Source: UBA1672 sp964352665
GTDB taxonomy: Bacteria > Pseudomonadota > Alphaproteobacteria > Micavibrionales > Micavibrionaceae
Reading direction: 5' to 3'
Assembly (NCBI GenBank): GCA_964352665.1
Contig: CAYGSJ010000003.1
Span: forward strand, 186,001-250,000
DNA length: 64,000 nt
Shown: positions 1-8,529 of the stretch, piece after piece
Position numbering within the stretch: position 1 is the first letter of the stretch
Layout: every line of letters starts with the position of its first letter
The notes under the pieces: model-generated
Database searches by the model: none
Seen by the model: the letters and a program-made list of their open reading frames with translations, nothing else
Told to the model about the DNA's origin: nothing
Program-made: the position numbers and the translations under genes

Positions 1-59
1 CTTTTAAGGCTCTATAACGCTAGCAATTCTAGAATTATTTATAAATTGAGGCACAAAAT

Positions 60-485
60 ATGGCACGCGTAACCGTTGAAGATTGTATTGAGAGAGTTGA
101 AAACCGTTTTGAACTTGTGATGATGGCTGCGCAGCGCGCCCGCAAGATCGGATCAGGTGCAGCACTGACAGTGGATCGTGACAATGACAAGAACACAGTT
201 GTTTCATTGCGTGAGATCGCAGCACAAACTGTTAGTCTTGATAACCTTAAAGAAGAGATGGTTTTAAGCCATCAGCGTTATTTGCCTCAGGATACAGAGG
301 ATGAAGAACTGGATCTTATGGAGGGCGAACAGGAATGGGCCGACATTTCCAAAACAACCGGTATGTACTCGGACGAGGAGATCGGTGCGACACCTTCGGA
401 ATCCAGTGAAGATGAAGACGAAGATTTCAACGAAGATGAAGAAGACGATGGCGAAGGATCCTTAGGGGATATCGCGGGCGTTTAA
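60..485 (+). CDS. rpoZ: DNA-directed RNA polymerase subunit omega
   Basis: Omega subunit of RNA polymerase, which helps fold and assemble beta' and in many bacteria passes the (p)ppGpp signal to the polymerase. The N-terminal 70 residues show the family pattern MARVTVEDC, then RFELVMMAAQRAR and the DNDKN loop. The protein has 141 residues, longer than the roughly 90 of E. coli omega. The extra length is a strongly acidic tail from about residue 78 with runs of Glu and Asp, as in several alphaproteobacterial omegas. TTGAGGC lies just upstream of the ATG as a plausible ribosome site. The neighbouring (p)ppGpp synthetase gene is a usual partner. Confidence 0.96.
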   Translation: MARVTVEDCIERVENRFELVMMAAQRARKIGSGAALTVDRDNDKNTVVSLREIAAQTVSLDNLKEEMVLSHQRYLPQDTEDEELDLMEGEQEWADISKTTGMYSDEEIGATPSESSEDEDEDFNEDEEDDGEGSLGDIAGV

Positions 486-511
486 TATTCGCATAAAAAT
501 AATTTTTAAGG

Positions 512-537
512 GCCGGATCATGTATCCGGCTTTTTTT
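512..537 (+). terminator. Rho-independent terminator after rpoZ
   Basis: A perfect 7-bp stem (GCCGGAT at 512-518 with ATCCGGC at 524-530), a 5-nt loop and seven T residues. It lies 27 bp after the rpoZ stop, so the downstream (p)ppGpp gene probably has its own promoter or depends on readthrough. Confidence 0.85.
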
Positions 538-594
538 ATGTCTTAAAAATACATTGGTGAGTGGCCAAAATCATGGTAACCTCATGCTTTACAT

Positions 595-2772
595 ATGAAA
601 TTGGTTAGTTTCCGTCGGATGCAGCAACTCAAAAAACTCCTGACTACCATAAAAGCGTATCAACCTGAATTTGATGAGAAAATCATCAAGCAAGCACATG
701 ATTACGCTAAAAAAATGCACGAAGGACAGTTCCGTTCTTCGGGCGAACCTTATTACACGCATCCGGTAGAAGTGGCCCAGATTCTTGCTGATATGAAAAT
801 GGATGTTACAACCATCGTGACGGCCATCTTGCATGATACGGTTGAAGATACCGAGGCAACTTTTGTTGATCTGGAGAAGAAATTCGGCAAGACCGTTTCC
901 GATCTTGTAAATGGCGTGAGCAAGTTGACCAGAATAGAAAGCCAGACCCTGGAAGGCAAACAAGCCGAAAACTTCCGGAAACTTCTGCTGGCAATGTCTG
1001 AAGATATTCGCGTGCTACTTGTTAAATTGGCGGATCGTCTACATAACATGCGCACGATCAACGGTATTAAAAAAATTGAAAAGCGCAGACAGATTGCTCT
1101 TGAAACCCTAGAAATCTACGCGCCTCTAGCCGAGCGTGTAGGTGTTCATTTTATTAAGGAAGAGTTGGAGGATCTGTGTTTTGAGCAAGTTAATCCCGAA
1201 GCCAGAGAAAGTATTACCAATCGTTTATCCTTTTTACGGGAAGAGGGAGGTGATCTTGTTAAAGGGATTATCAAGGAGTTGGAAAAGATTTTGGGTGATG
1301 CCGGTGTAGAGGTGGATGTTAAGGGGCGAGAAAAGACCCGCTATTCCATCTGGAAAAAAATGCAACGCAAAAACGTTGCTTTTGAACAGCTTTCCGACAT
1401 TATGGCGTTTCGTATTTTGGTCAATAAGTTAGAGGATTGCTATCTTGTTCTCGGGATTATCCATGCAAAATACAGCTCTGTTCCTGGTCGATTTAAAGAT
1501 TATATCTCTACACCTAAGCCAAACGGATATCGTTCTATTCATACGACAATTATGGGGCCAAAGCGTCAGCGTATCGAGGTGCAGATCAAAACCAAGCAGA
1601 TGCATCATGAAGCCGAGTTGGGTGTGGCGGCACACTGGGTCTATAAGGATGGCTCTGACACCAAAGATCGCGACGTTACAAAGTATAGATGGATGCGCGA
1701 GCTTCTGGAAATTCTGGAGCAAGAGCAAAAGCCAGAGGATTTCTGGGAGCACACCAAACTGGAACTTTTTCAGGACCGCGTGTTTGTCTTTACCCCGCAA
1801 GGTGATCTCATAGAGCTTCCCAATGGTGCTACGCCCGTTGATTTTGCTTATGCCGTACATTCGGATATTGGTGATAAATGTGTAGGGGCCAAGATTAATG
1901 GGCGGATTACGCCCCTGAATACGCGGCTTGTGAATGGTGATCAGGTTGAAATAATTACGGCTAAAACCCAAAACCCCTCTCCTACATGGGAAAGATTCGT
2001 CGTTACCGGTAAGGCAAGATCGCATATTCGTAAATATGTCCGTAACCAACAGCGCGATGAATTTATTATTCTTGGAAAGGCCATGATACAAAAGGTTTTT
2101 CGTCAGGAGGGCTATGATTACTCGGAAAAAGCAATTTCCGGTGTATTGAAACATTACCGCCTTGATCATGTGGACGACATATATGCGAATATTGGCTCGG
2201 GCGTTTTTGTGGCACGTGATGTATTCAAGCAAATATTTCCAGCTCATGAGATGGAGATTGTCGAGCGCCCTGCCGAGCATATGGATAAAGCCATTAATTT
2301 TAAAGGTCATCAATCCGACGGCCCTATGCCGATTAAGGGCCTTATTCCTGGTATGGCCATGCATTTTGCGCGGTGCTGTCACCCACTGCCTGGCGACAGA
2401 ATTGTTGGTATTGTGACCACAGGAAAAGGCGTTACTATCCATACGATTGACTGTGAGACGCTCGAAACCTTCGCCGATTCACCGGAACGCTGGCTGGATG
2501 TATCCTGGGGTGAAGGCGAGGATTCACCCGAATCCAGTGTAGGACGCCTATTCGTGACCATGGCGAATGAGACAGGGGCGCTTGGAAATGTGGCGACGGT
2601 GATTGGCCGTAATGGCGGTAATATCATGAACTTTAAGCTGACCAATCGTTCGGTTGATTTTTGGGAGATGACCATTGATGTTCTTGTCAAAGATACCCAA
2701 CATCTCAGCAATGTGATTGCCGCACTGCGCGCGACACCAATTGTGATTTCGGTTTCGCGTGCCAGAGGTTAG
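595..2772 (+). CDS. spoT: Bifunctional (p)ppGpp synthetase/hydrolase (RelA/SpoT, Rsh)
   Basis: Makes and hydrolyses the alarmone (p)ppGpp and drives the stringent response. Domains in order are an HD hydrolase (His56 in YTHPVE, HD at 80-81 and ED at 84-85), a synthetase domain with RFKDYISTPKPNGYRSIHT, a TGS domain starting near RVFVFTPQGD, and a C-terminal ACT domain. An intact HD box together with the RxKD synthetase motif marks a bifunctional enzyme rather than a synthetase-only RelA. At 725 residues it has normal length. No clear ribosome site precedes the ATG at 595; an alternative start is at 619. The glycosylase gene follows after 2 bp. Confidence 0.95.
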   Translation: MKLVSFRRMQQLKKLLTTIKAYQPEFDEKIIKQAHDYAKKMHEGQFRSSGEPYYTHPVEVAQILADMKMDVTTIVTAILHDTVEDTEATFVDLEKKFGKTVSDLVNGVSKLTRIESQTLEGKQAENFRKLLLAMSEDIRVLLVKLADRLHNMRTINGIKKIEKRRQIALETLEIYAPLAERVGVHFIKEELEDLCFEQVNPEARESITNRLSFLREEGGDLVKGIIKELEKILGDAGVEVDVKGREKTRYSIWKKMQRKNVAFEQLSDIMAFRILVNKLEDCYLVLGIIHAKYSSVPGRFKDYISTPKPNGYRSIHTTIMGPKRQRIEVQIKTKQMHHEAELGVAAHWVYKDGSDTKDRDVTKYRWMRELLEILEQEQKPEDFWEHTKLELFQDRVFVFTPQGDLIELPNGATPVDFAYAVHSDIGDKCVGAKINGRITPLNTRLVNGDQVEIITAKTQNPSPTWERFVVTGKARSHIRKYVRNQQRDEFIILGKAMIQKVFRQEGYDYSEKAISGVLKHYRLDHVDDIYANIGSGVFVARDVFKQIFPAHEMEIVERPAEHMDKAINFKGHQSDGPMPIKGLIPGMAMHFARCCHPLPGDRIVGIVTTGKGVTIHTIDCETLETFADSPERWLDVSWGEGEDSPESSVGRLFVTMANETGALGNVATVIGRNGGNIMNFKLTNRSVDFWEMTIDVLVKDTQHLSNVIAALRATPIVISVSRARG

Positions 2773-2774
2773 AT

Positions 2775-3407
2775 ATGTTTGAATTACTTCCTGATCATGA
2801 TTGCAGTTTATGCCCGCGCCTCAAGGCTTTTATTAATGATAATCGTCAGAGATTTCCAGAAAAATACAATGCACCTGTCCCCTCTTTCGGACCGAAAGAG
2901 GCGCAGCTGCTGATTGTTGGTCTTGCCCCTGGGTTAAAGGGTGCAAATTTCTCCGGTCGACCTTTTACGGGTGATTATGCGGGAGAGTTGCTCTATGCCA
3001 CTTTGCTAAAATTTGGCTTTGCAAGCGGAGAGTACAAGGCCCATAAAAATGATGGGCTCATTCTTAATAATGCACGGATCACCAATGCGGTGAAATGCGT
3101 GCCGCCGGAAAACAAGCCACTGCCGGCAGAAATCAATACATGTCGTCAGTTTTTGGAACAGGAGCTGGCCACTATGCCGAATTTAAAGATTATCCTTAGT
3201 CTGGGCCTAGTATCCCATAATACGGTGGTCAAGGCCTTTAGCCATAAGCAATCGTTGTTTAAATTTGTGCACGGAGCAGGGCATGATATGGGGCGCGGGA
3301 TCACACTGATCGATAGCTATCATTGCTCGCGCTATAATACGAATACCAGACGGTTAACCACCGAAATGTTCGAAGATGTATTTTCAAAAATAAGGGAGGT
3401 ATTGTAA
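2775..3407 (+). CDS. Uracil-DNA glycosylase, family 5 (UDGb-type)
   Basis: Predicted base-excision repair enzyme that removes uracil and other deaminated bases from DNA. Motif A reads GLAPGLKGANFSGRPFTGD and the distal motif reads SYHCSRYNTNTRRLT, both characteristic of family-5 enzymes. Cys10 and Cys13 (CSLC), the Cys of KCVPPENKP and the Cys of NTCRQFL match the four iron-sulfur ligands of the family 4/5 group. The 210-residue length is typical. It starts 2 bp after the (p)ppGpp enzyme gene, so the two are probably co-transcribed. Family assignment is firm; substrate range is inferred. Confidence 0.88.
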   Translation: MFELLPDHDCSLCPRLKAFINDNRQRFPEKYNAPVPSFGPKEAQLLIVGLAPGLKGANFSGRPFTGDYAGELLYATLLKFGFASGEYKAHKNDGLILNNARITNAVKCVPPENKPLPAEINTCRQFLEQELATMPNLKIILSLGLVSHNTVVKAFSHKQSLFKFVHGAGHDMGRGITLIDSYHCSRYNTNTRRLTTEMFEDVFSKIREVL

Positions 3408-3409
3408 CC

Positions 3410-3628
3410 ATGTCTATGGACGCTGTAATCGAATCTATTTATGAGTCGTTGCGTAACGATAATGACGATATCGATGAAAGAATAAAAGAGCTGCGCGCCG
3501 TTTTGAAGGAATCTGGCGTAAAGGAAGTTAAATTCGATCCGGAACGTCTCGTTCAAAATAACCGCGAAGGACGAAAACGTATGCAGAGCTACTTCAAGAA
3601 GCGCGGTGTCGTGGTAAAATTTGGTTAA
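3410..3628 (+). CDS. Small conserved-looking protein of unknown function
   Basis: A 72-residue charged protein without a signal peptide or membrane segment, not recognised. The first half is acidic (NDNDDIDERIKEL) and likely helical; the second half is basic (NREGRKRMQSYFKKRG), which would suit nucleic-acid or ribosome contact, but this is speculation. A strong ribosome site (AAGGGAGG at 3392-3399) lies 10 bp before the ATG, and the gene begins 2 bp after the glycosylase stop. These features argue for a real third gene of the operon. Confidence 0.65.
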   Translation: MSMDAVIESIYESLRNDNDDIDERIKELRAVLKESGVKEVKFDPERLVQNNREGRKRMQSYFKKRGVVVKFG

Positions 3629-3687
3629 ATAATAATGATCAAAAATCTGCCGATTATGCTCTGAATAACGTGTTTTTACCTCGTTTG

Positions 3688-3713
3688 TTAATAATTTGTT
3701 AAGTATTTCTTAA
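3688..3713. promoter_or_regulatory. Triple TTAA array, CtrA-box-like
   Basis: Three TTAA half-sites at 3688, 3699 and 3710, each separated by exactly 7 bp, so two overlapping TTAA-N7-TTAA elements with 11-bp phasing. This is the consensus spacing for the alphaproteobacterial cell-cycle regulator CtrA. The array lies about 92 bp before the gene at 3806. The pattern is seen directly; the regulator is inferred. Confidence 0.5.
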
Positions 3714-3805
3714 TGCCTCTCCTGTATGCTGATGTGAGCAAAAAGGGCAAAAATCAGTGTAAATCAAATTTTGGAATTACCTGATTTTAGAGGGATTGAC
3801 GGATT

Positions 3806-4915
3806 ATGGACATTAAAGAAGACGTTGAAAGCGCTCTTCGAGCGCTTGATCAGCAGACAGACGCTTTAGCGCAGAGTAGAGCAGAAGATAATTCGCCCTT
3901 AGGCCAAGCGCTTGAGCTCCGGAATTCACTTATCGAAGATCTCCGTGCGCAAGGCATTCAAAACCCCGAATTAATAGCCGATAACTTCATACCTACAGAT
4001 CAAGGTGTTAATAGTTATATCGCGGCTGTGCAAGAAGGTGCAGGCGGTCTTGTCGCACTTGCAGGAGAGCGTAAGGACGATCTCAACATACTATCCGAAC
4101 ATTTACGTGAACAAGCAGAGGCCGCAGCGCCCGAAGCAGTGCCTGTCGGTGCAGAGCCCCCTGTTGAAGCGGCGCCTCCTGCGGTAGATGATGTGCCAGT
4201 GACACCGACGGCAAAGCCAGTTCAGGACAAAACACAAGAACAGATCGTGCAAGAGATGCGCGTTCTTGTAAGGGATGAGTTAACACAACATGTCGGCAGC
4301 GAAAGACAGGCCACTTATCTGGTCAATGCGCTTCTCAGAACGCCCGAGGATTTCAGCAAAAGCGAAGATGCTTTCTTAAGAAGGGCAAAGGAGCTTGTAA
4401 GCGCCGCCGAGCATAACCCGCAAGAACTGGTTAATCTTGCCGAAAAATTCGTAGGGCAAGACAATGTCTGGCGTGACAATGTGAGAGCAAACGGCTCTCA
4501 AAGTGCCCGTACAGAGGCATTGGGGAGTATGAAGGCATTGCTTCAGGATCTAGAAAATTTTGAAAAATACTATCCCAAGGGCGACCCGATCGCACCGGAA
4601 GCGCCAGCCGCAGAGATACCAGCTGCAGAACCGCCAACTGCCGCCGTAGAAAAACCGGCCGTGCCACTACAATATAACAATGTTCCGGGGACACAAATAC
4701 CGTTGAACGCGAGTGCTCTTAGTGTTGATTCCGATGTTAATGGCGCCACGCTATCCAATGTGCCGGGTGTATTTGCCCAGGCTAGCACAGGGCAGGATAC
4801 GGTCCTCGTTCCTGATCCGAGGCAAGATCCGGTGGCGCAGATTACTCCGCCGGAAGAGACGCTGGAATCAGACGAACCTGTCCTTGCAGGTAGCAGCGCG
4901 CCAGGCTTAGGCTAG
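3806..4915 (+). CDS. Ala/Pro/Glu-rich protein of unknown function
   Basis: A 369-residue acidic protein without signal peptide or membrane segment; not recognised. The N-terminal 90 residues look helical. Two low-complexity linkers rich in Ala, Pro and Glu (about residues 105-140 and 265-290) bracket a central helical region around 145-260. The tail is polar and extended. This layout suggests a scaffold or secreted-effector-like protein rather than an enzyme, but there is no direct functional clue. The ATG follows AGAGGGATTGACGG. A triple CtrA-like box precedes it. It converges on the minus-strand gene at 4919 with only 3 bp between them. Confidence 0.75.
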   Translation: MDIKEDVESALRALDQQTDALAQSRAEDNSPLGQALELRNSLIEDLRAQGIQNPELIADNFIPTDQGVNSYIAAVQEGAGGLVALAGERKDDLNILSEHLREQAEAAAPEAVPVGAEPPVEAAPPAVDDVPVTPTAKPVQDKTQEQIVQEMRVLVRDELTQHVGSERQATYLVNALLRTPEDFSKSEDAFLRRAKELVSAAEHNPQELVNLAEKFVGQDNVWRDNVRANGSQSARTEALGSMKALLQDLENFEKYYPKGDPIAPEAPAAEIPAAEPPTAAVEKPAVPLQYNNVPGTQIPLNASALSVDSDVNGATLSNVPGVFAQASTGQDTVLVPDPRQDPVAQITPPEETLESDEPVLAGSSAPGLG

Positions 4916-4918
4916 AGT

Positions 4919-5269
4919 TTACAGGGTAATACCGAATTTCCTGAGCACCCAGATCATAATCAGATACAAGATCACCGTTAAAAGGCAAGACAGTGCAAGC
5001 GCGATATAAAATGCCATGCCGTGGCGTAATAATGCCGGAAACACCAGAAACATCGGAAGCGAGGGCAAAACAAACCAGAAGGTGCTCTCGGAATGGGCGG
5101 CGATGCGCTCCATATCCTTGGTTTCATGCCACAACCAGATCATACTCAAAACAGAAATAACGGGCAAGGATGCGACCAACGCCCCAAGGGCGGGGCTACG
5201 TTTGGCAATCTCCGAAACGATGGAAACAATGATCCCCGAGAGCGCCGCCTTAATCACAGCAAAAAACAT
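4919..5269 (-). CDS. DUF3147-family small membrane protein
   Basis: A 116-residue inner-membrane protein with about four hydrophobic segments, resembling DUF3147 proteins of unknown function. The N-terminal segment contains KAALSGIIVSIVSEIAKRSP, followed by a loop with WHETKDMERIA, features I associate with this family. A near-perfect ribosome site (AGGAGG) lies 5 bp before the ATG and is embedded at the stop of the upstream YdcZ-like gene, so the two are translationally coupled. Family knowledge gives no reaction or substrate. Confidence 0.78.
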   Translation of the reverse strand: MFFAVIKAALSGIIVSIVSEIAKRSPALGALVASLPVISVLSMIWLWHETKDMERIAAHSESTFWFVLPSLPMFLVFPALLRHGMAFYIALALSCLLTVILYLIMIWVLRKFGITL

Positions 5270-5278
5270 AATAACCTC

Positions 5279-5731
5279 CTAACGTGTTGTGCGCGCGATA
5301 AGCACAACTCCTATAATCACGAGAGCAGCGCCCAAAATCCGCTCCCAGCCGATCTCGTATTGATTGGGCAAAAGGAACCCCGTCTTGTCGATCATCATGC
5401 CGCTCATGATTTGCCCTGTCACCAGCAGGGAAATAAGCAGGGCCGATCCCAGAATAGGCACGGTGGAAATTGTGGTAAAGACGAGGGTTGCCCCGAATAC
5501 GCCGCCAATAAACATCCAGAGTTGTGTTTTCGGCAGTTGTGTAAAATCAGGATATTGTTTGGTGATCAGGATAAGCAGGCCCAAAAATACCGTGCCGATG
5601 CAAAAACTGAAAAACGCGGCGACCAAAGGACCGCCCATAATAGAGCCGAGCTTGGCATTGATCGGGGATTGAAAGGCAATCATCGCGCCGGCGGCAATAG
5701 CGGCAATCATGGCGAGGAGTTTTATGAGCAT
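5279..5731 (-). CDS. DMT-superfamily transporter, YdcZ/DUF606 family
   Basis: A 150-residue membrane protein with five predicted transmembrane helices, the usual size of the DUF606 (YdcZ) branch of the drug/metabolite transporter superfamily. The N-terminus AGAMIAFQSPINAKLG and the central LLVTGQIMSGMMIDKTGFL are typical for the family. Such proteins probably work as homo- or hetero-dimers; the substrate is unknown. The ATG has a perfect ribosome site (AAGGAGG) 8 bp upstream and overlaps the end of the HEPN-like gene by 10 bp, which places it in the guaA operon. Confidence 0.82.
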   Translation of the reverse strand: MLIKLLAMIAAIAAGAMIAFQSPINAKLGSIMGGPLVAAFFSFCIGTVFLGLLILITKQYPDFTQLPKTQLWMFIGGVFGATLVFTTISTVPILGSALLISLLVTGQIMSGMMIDKTGFLLPNQYEIGWERILGAALVIIGVVLIARTTR

Positions 5732-6867
5732 TTACTGGCCTCCTTGTCGTCTAAATAAAAATATATTTGTTCTAATGTTAGTATAAGCTGTATGCATCGT
5801 ATTTGATTGAAGTTTTCAAGTTCTCTTGTGCGACCATGGCTTACTGTATGTCTAGCAGTTTGGCTTTGGTCCTTATCTGATGGATTAAAGAAAAAATCTT
5901 TTAGATAAAGACTAAATTCTTTAGGCATGCCCATACTATTTATATCTCCAAACTTTCTTTCTCCAATTTCTTGAGCGTACGCTCTTATTATTTCTCCTTG
6001 ATGAGACAGAGTTTGATCTTTTGTATTTTGGTGGTGTTGATCTAATATACCTTCAATCATCGGAGTCAAAGTTGAGATGCAGGAAATATAATTACCCTCA
6101 TAATAACACTTCATGCCAGCTTCAATAACGTCTTTCTTTTTTGTAAAAGATTTAGATTCCCACCATTTTTCAGTTATTTTTTTAAGAGTTTCTGTGCTAA
6201 AAAAGCTGTTCATCCATTTTTCTAAAGTGCCTTCTTTATTATGAAAGTATATAGAAAAAATATCGGAAAATATTTTGGGAATGATGGTTATAAAGGGGAA
6301 CCATCCCTCAGAAAACATAAGCTCATATGTATCATGAGCAATTTGTGTCATTAAATTACGGTACAACAGTTGATTAAAAGCTATTGCAATATTCTTAGAG
6401 TGCTCTTTTTCGGTTATGTTCTCTAAAAAATTAAAATAGAAAAGAAACGCAAATCCATTCCTTAGAATGCAAATAACTTTTTCACCATCATTTATTTTGC
6501 ACTCATTATCCTCTAGCGAAAAAGCTACGCTTTCTACGCCAAGAAGGTCATTTAAAGAAACCTTTTCATTTTTTTGTATGTCACGCTTTCCCATGGAGCG
6601 TATACATATAGGAAAGTTATCAATATAAATCCTTGCCTGATCGTTCTTATCTATAACAACAAGTAAGTTGCTAAATTGTAGAGGAGCTTCTTTCCCGAGC
6701 GTAGAAGAGATTAGGGAATTTATATTGTTTGCGTAGTTGTGAAAGTCTTCTTCGAAAGAAGTGAAAATTCCTGTTTGTATTAATTCTGTTTGTTCACCTT
6801 CCAGTGCTGGCTTGGTTACAAAGCCAGATATTTTTATTTCCTTAACTTCAGGCACACAAAATTTCAA
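5722..6867 (-). CDS. AT-rich protein of unknown function with C-terminal HEPN-like motif
   Basis: A 381-residue protein, not recognised as a whole. The last 45 residues contain RHTVSHG (Arg339 to His344), which fits the R-x4-H active-site pattern of HEPN ribonucleases and related abortive-infection proteins. The remainder is rich in Lys, Asn, Ile and Phe. The gene is visibly more AT-rich than guaA and other neighbours, suggesting recent transfer. It starts with TTG 3 bp after the guaA stop; the ribosome site GGGAG lies inside the last guaA codons, so translation is coupled. Its stop overlaps the YdcZ-like gene by 10 bp. A nuclease or defence role is only an inference from one motif. Confidence 0.7.
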   Translation of the reverse strand: MKFCVPEVKEIKISGFVTKPALEGEQTELIQTGIFTSFEEDFHNYANNINSLISSTLGKEAPLQFSNLLVVIDKNDQARIYIDNFPICIRSMGKRDIQKNEKVSLNDLLGVESVAFSLEDNECKINDGEKVICILRNGFAFLFYFNFLENITEKEHSKNIAIAFNQLLYRNLMTQIAHDTYELMFSEGWFPFITIIPKIFSDIFSIYFHNKEGTLEKWMNSFFSTETLKKITEKWWESKSFTKKKDVIEAGMKCYYEGNYISCISTLTPMIEGILDQHHQNTKDQTLSHQGEIIRAYAQEIGERKFGDINSMGMPKEFSLYLKDFFFNPSDKDQSQTARHTVSHGRTRELENFNQIRCIQLILTLEQIYFYLDDKEASKCS

Positions 6868-6870
6868 AAA

Positions 6871-8481
6871 TCACTCCCACTCAATCGTTCCCGGTGGTTT
6901 GGAGGTGATATCATAGGTCACGCGGTTAATGCCTTTGACCTCGTTGATGATCCGCGTGGCGACGCGCCCTAGAAACTCATGCTCGAAGGGGTAGTAATCC
7001 GCGGTCATGCCATCGGTAGAATTCACCGCGCGCAGGGCGCAGACATGATCATAGGTGCGGGCATCGCCCATCACGCCGACGGTTTTAACGGGGAGTAGCA
7101 CGGCGAAGGCCTGCCAAATCTCGTCATATAGTCCGGCCTTTTTAATTTCGTCCAGATAGATCGTGTCGGCCTTACGCAATATGTCCAGTTTTTCGGCCGT
7201 AACCTCCCCCGGTATACGAATGGCCAGACCCGGCCCCGGAAACGGATGGCGGCGAATGAAATCTTCGGGCATGCCGAGTTCGCGGCCAAGGGCGCGCACC
7301 TCGTCCTTGAATAATTCACGCATTGGTTCCACCAGTTCCAGCGCCATATCATCGGGCAGGCCTCCAACATTATGGTGGCTTTTGATGGTGACGCTTGGCC
7401 CGCCGGTGAAGCTGACCGATTCAATGACATCCGGATAAAGCGTGCCCTGTGCGAGGAATTTTGCCCCGCCGACACGCGCCGCGCAGTCATCAAACACGTC
7501 GATAAACAATCCGCCAATGACTTTGCGTTTAATTTCGGGATCGCTAAGGCCTTCTAGTCCGTTCAGGAATTTTTCGCTCGCATCTTCATGGATAAGCGGA
7601 ATGTTGTAATGATTGCGGAATAAATCCACCACTTGTTCGCTTTCACCCGTGCGCATCAATCCGGTATCAACATAAATACAAGTGAGCTGGTCGCCGATCG
7701 CCTCATGGATAAGCACGGCCGTGACCGAGCTGTCTACGCCGCCAGACAGGCCGCAAATAACTTTGCCGTCACCGACTTGTTCGCGGATTTGCTTGATTTT
7801 TTCCTCACGAAAAGCCGCCATCGTCCAGTCACCGGAGCACCCGCAAATATCGTGGGTAAAGGTGCGGTATAATTCTGCGCCATGGGGGGTGTGTACTACT
7901 TCGGGGTGGAATTGTACGCCATAGAATTGGCGGTCCTCATCGGCGATGATCGCATATGGCGCGCCATCCGATTTTCCGATCGCCTTAAATCCATCGGGCA
8001 GGGAAGCCACATGATCGCCATGACTCATCCAGACCTGTTCTTGTGCGCCTTTTTTCCATGTGCCGCTGTAAATGCTGGATTCATCAATGATATCCACCAT
8101 TGCGCGGCCAAATTCGCGCGAACCGCTGGTTTTATCTTTTTCACCTTCGACAATACCGCCGAGCTGATGAACCATGGTTTGTTGTCCGTAGCAAATACCA
8201 AGAATGGGCACGCCCATCGTAAATACAATATCCGGTGCGGCCGGTGCGTCATCATCCAGCACACTACAGGGCCCGCCGGAGAGAATAATACCGCGCGGGT
8301 TGAACGTCTTAATCCGCTTTTCAGAGGCATCGTTAAATGGCCAGATCTCACAATATACACCACTTTCACGAAGGCGGCGGGCAATCAGTTGTGTTACTTG
8401 TGATCCAAAATCCAGAATAAGGATATGATCATGTTCGGGGGACGTTTCTGTCATCGGTATGTCTTGTTGTGCTTGTGTCAT
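6871..8481 (-). CDS. guaA: GMP synthase (glutamine-hydrolysing)
   Basis: Converts XMP to GMP using ATP and glutamine, the last step of guanine nucleotide synthesis. The class I glutamine amidotransferase domain has the nucleophile Cys97 (GICYGQQ) and the His/Glu pair in VQFHPEVVHTP. The ATP-pyrophosphatase P-loop reads SGGVDSSVTA, and the C-terminal GMP synthase dimerisation domain ends with KPPGTIEWE. At 536 residues it is full length. An alternative ATG lies nine codons into the frame. guaB, the preceding pathway step, lies elsewhere in the window at 37.8-39.3 kb. Confidence 0.97.
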   Translation of the reverse strand: MTQAQQDIPMTETSPEHDHILILDFGSQVTQLIARRLRESGVYCEIWPFNDASEKRIKTFNPRGIILSGGPCSVLDDDAPAAPDIVFTMGVPILGICYGQQTMVHQLGGIVEGEKDKTSGSREFGRAMVDIIDESSIYSGTWKKGAQEQVWMSHGDHVASLPDGFKAIGKSDGAPYAIIADEDRQFYGVQFHPEVVHTPHGAELYRTFTHDICGCSGDWTMAAFREEKIKQIREQVGDGKVICGLSGGVDSSVTAVLIHEAIGDQLTCIYVDTGLMRTGESEQVVDLFRNHYNIPLIHEDASEKFLNGLEGLSDPEIKRKVIGGLFIDVFDDCAARVGGAKFLAQGTLYPDVIESVSFTGGPSVTIKSHHNVGGLPDDMALELVEPMRELFKDEVRALGRELGMPEDFIRRHPFPGPGLAIRIPGEVTAEKLDILRKADTIYLDEIKKAGLYDEIWQAFAVLLPVKTVGVMGDARTYDHVCALRAVNSTDGMTADYYPFEHEFLGRVATRIINEVKGINRVTYDITSKPPGTIEWE

Positions 8482-8529
8482 GGCACTCTTTTTAGCGTGT
8501 AAATCCCGATCTGCAAAGTATTTTATGTC

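Noticed and set aside
1429..2442. Long open frame on the minus strand inside the (p)ppGpp synthetase gene
   Set aside because: It is antisense to a fully conserved enzyme and its translation has no family character.
5093..5758. Plus-strand frame of 221 codons opposite the DUF3147 and YdcZ-like genes
   Set aside because: Its composition (many His, Asn, Gln, Arg) is that of a shadow of membrane-protein genes, which themselves have strong ribosome sites.
7882..8403. Plus-strand frame opposite guaA
   Set aside because: It is the shadow of the amidotransferase domain of guaA, whose motifs are intact.
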